Assembly (NCBI GenBank): GCA_902783935.1
Contig: CACZTA010000325.1
Location: 1-9,217 of the forward strand
Length of the DNA stretch: 9,217 nt
Direction of reading: 5' to 3'
Source: an uncultured Lachnospiraceae bacterium
GTDB taxonomy: Bacteria > Bacillota > Clostridia > Lachnospirales > Lachnospiraceae
Shown: positions 8,134-9,217 of the stretch, one piece after another
Numbering within the stretch: position 1 is the first letter of the stretch
Layout: every line of letters starts with the position of its first letter
Made by a program: the position numbers and the translations under genes
Notes under the pieces: model-generated
The model's database searches: none
The model's input: only the letters and a program-made list of their open reading frames with translations
What the model was told of the DNA's origin: nothing

Positions 8134-8138
8134 GAAAC

Positions 8139-9217
8139 TCACATGGGAGATATTTTCTTTTTAAGCAGTTCGACGTCATTTCTGACGGACGGATCAGATT
8201 TCATATCCGAGTCCAGTTTCTTAATGGCGTGAATGACTGTGGAATGATCTTTCTTGCCGAGCTTGGCCGCGATCGTCGTCAGTGCGTCGTCTGTCAGTTC
8301 ACGGCAGAGATACATGGCAATCATTCTCGGATATACATGGTCTCTTTTTCTCGTCTGGCTCTTCAGCTGGTTGGCCGTGAGATGATAATGCTCCGCAACG
8401 GAAGAAATAATCATCTCCGATGTGACGATGCGGTTGTCCGTCGGCGTAATCAGATCCTGGAGGATCTCCTGTGCGAGAACAAGATTGATTTCACGTTTTT
8501 CCAGAACGGATTTGGCGCGCACGCGGTTCAGGCATCCCTCGAGCTCCCGGATATTGGATTTAATATTTTTTGCGATATAATCCAGAACTTCATCATCGAT
8601 CCGGTAACCGTCTATCTCTTCTTTTTTCCTGAGAATGGCCATCCTGGTCTCATAGTCCGGGACAGCAATATCCGCGATCAGGCCCATCTCAAGCCGGGAT
8701 CTGATTCTCTCTTCGAGAATATCCAGATCCTTCGGAGGTTTATCAGAAGAAATGATGATCTGCTTTTTCTGTCCGTACAGCGCTTCGAAGGTGTGGAAAA
8801 ATTCCTCCTGGGTGGATTCCTTGCCGATAATGAACTGAATATCGTCGATCAGAAGGACGTCAATATTCCGGTATTTTTCCCGGAACTTTGACATGGCGGA
8901 ATTATTTCCGTTCCTGATTGAATCAATCAGCTCATTTGTAAAATCTTCGGAGGTCACGTAGAGAACCCTGGCTTCAGGGTTTTCATTCAGGATAAACTGC
9001 GCGATCGAATGCATCAGATGGGTTTTTCCGAGCCCCACACCGGCATAAAGATAAAGAGGGTTGTAGATTTCCCCCGGGTTCTCAGCGACCGCCAGGGAGG
9101 CGGCGTGAGCAAATTTGTTATTGGAGCCGACCACGAATGACTGGAAAGTGTACTTGGGATTCAGGTTTGCCCGTTCCATGACATCCGTAAATGCAGGTTC
9201 AGCAGTTTTTTCAGGTA
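8139..9217 (-). CDS. dnaA: Chromosomal replication initiator DnaA (N-terminus cut by right window edge)
   Basis: DnaA binds origin boxes and melts the origin when bound to ATP. The frame is open from the window edge to TGA 8141-8139, giving 358 complete visible codons of an expected 440-460. An internal ATG at 9179 is not the true start, because the frame continues upstream (PEKTAEPAFTDV) and the interaction domain I is missing. Counting visible residues, domain III begins near LNPKYTFQSFVVGSNN, with Walker A GVGLGKT at 59-65, Walker B LLIDD at 121-125, the arginine-finger region ERIRSRLEMG at 169-178, and sensor II RELEG at 223-227. Domain IV, the DNA-binding part, has YPRMIAMYLCREL and the signature LGKKDHSTVIHA, with Lys-Lys where Gly-Arg is common but the base-contacting Asp-His-Ser kept. 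dnaN follows 262 bases downstream. Confidence 0.97.
   Translation of the reverse strand, partial: PEKTAEPAFTDVMERANLNPKYTFQSFVVGSNNKFAHAASLAVAENPGEIYNPLYLYAGVGLGKTHLMHSIAQFILNENPEARVLYVTSEDFTNELIDSIRNGNNSAMSKFREKYRNIDVLLIDDIQFIIGKESTQEEFFHTFEALYGQKKQIIISSDKPPKDLDILEERIRSRLEMGLIADIAVPDYETRMAILRKKEEIDGYRIDDEVLDYIAKNIKSNIRELEGCLNRVRAKSVLEKREINLVLAQEILQDLITPTDNRIVTSEMIISSVAEHYHLTANQLKSQTRKRDHVYPRMIAMYLCRELTDDALTTIAAKLGKKDHSTVIHAIKKLDSDMKSDPSVRNDVELLKKKISPM

Larger units (their letters stand above)
7877..8138. other. dnaA-dnaN intergenic region, candidate part of the chromosomal origin (oriC)
   Basis: This 262-base gap contains no gene I can support. Its best DnaA-box match is TGTGGATAT at 7937-7945 (eight of nine to TGTGGATAA). 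Weaker same-facing matches are TGTGGGTAT at 8000-8008 and CGTGGATAC at 8075-8083 (seven of nine each) and TGTGGGCGA at 8022-8030 (six of nine). An AT-rich tract at 7892-7914 has a single G and could be the unwinding element. A 12-base perfect palindrome lies at 8061-8072 and a parS-like sequence at 8068-8083. In Firmicutes, origin elements commonly flank dnaA on both sides. The upstream half would lie outside this window, so I call this a likely but incomplete origin region. Confidence 0.55.

Noticed and set aside
7983..8891. 302-codon plus-strand open frame covering the dnaA-dnaN spacer and much of dnaA
   Set aside because: Nearly all of it is antisense to the conserved DnaA AAA+ and DNA-binding domains. 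It has no recognisable motif and would also run through the origin-like spacer.
8139..9179. A 346-residue DnaA starting at the internal ATG 9179
   Set aside because: The same frame stays open to the window edge and DnaA needs its upstream domains I and II, so the gene is cut by the edge and not short.

Overview
The window is a chromosomal replication-origin core. In transcription order on the minus strand it holds dnaA (5' end cut off by the right window edge), dnaN, a short S4-domain gene (yaaA/rlbA type), recF, gyrB and gyrA. A strong intrinsic terminator follows gyrA, and after it come a stand-alone CinA-C/PncC-type amidohydrolase gene and the start of a membrane acyltransferase gene that runs off the left edge. 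All eight genes point the same way. I see no convincing plus-strand gene, RNA gene, insertion sequence or CRISPR array.

The gene order dnaA-dnaN-S4-recF-gyrB-gyrA is typical of Firmicutes. Protein details point to Clostridia, probably Lachnospiraceae or a relative: the GyrA stretch around HGDSSIYG and VNMAQEW, the short 643-residue GyrB without the large proteobacterial insert, and the unusual GTFGNADP loop in the CinA protein. Base composition looks close to half G+C. The family-level assignment is an inference from remembered sequence patterns and was not searched.

Region by region: 1-275 acyltransferase N-terminus; 272-781 CinA-C protein, overlapping the acyltransferase by ATGA; 782-878 intergenic with the terminator; 879-3446 gyrA; 3447-3512 short spacer; 3513-5444 gyrB; 5460-6539 recF; 6529-6738 S4 protein; 6770-7876 dnaN; 7877-8138 dnaA-dnaN spacer with origin-like signals; 8139-9217 dnaA. 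The genes work together in replication. DnaA opens the origin, DnaN is the sliding clamp, RecF acts in gap repair, and gyrase removes the supercoils that replication creates.

Most of the window is ordinary housekeeping DNA and I do not see a new multi-gene system. The most interesting stretch is the 262-bp dnaA-dnaN spacer. It has four same-facing GTGG-type DnaA-box candidates spaced close to whole helical turns. It also has a box / C-run / triplet / AT-rich arrangement like a Bacillus unwinding element, and an 11-base exact match to one side of the ParB parS palindrome that overlaps a DnaA-box candidate. Secondary points are substitutions at known drug-contact positions in GyrA and GyrB, a likely TTG start for recF inside the upstream gene, and the variant CinA loop.
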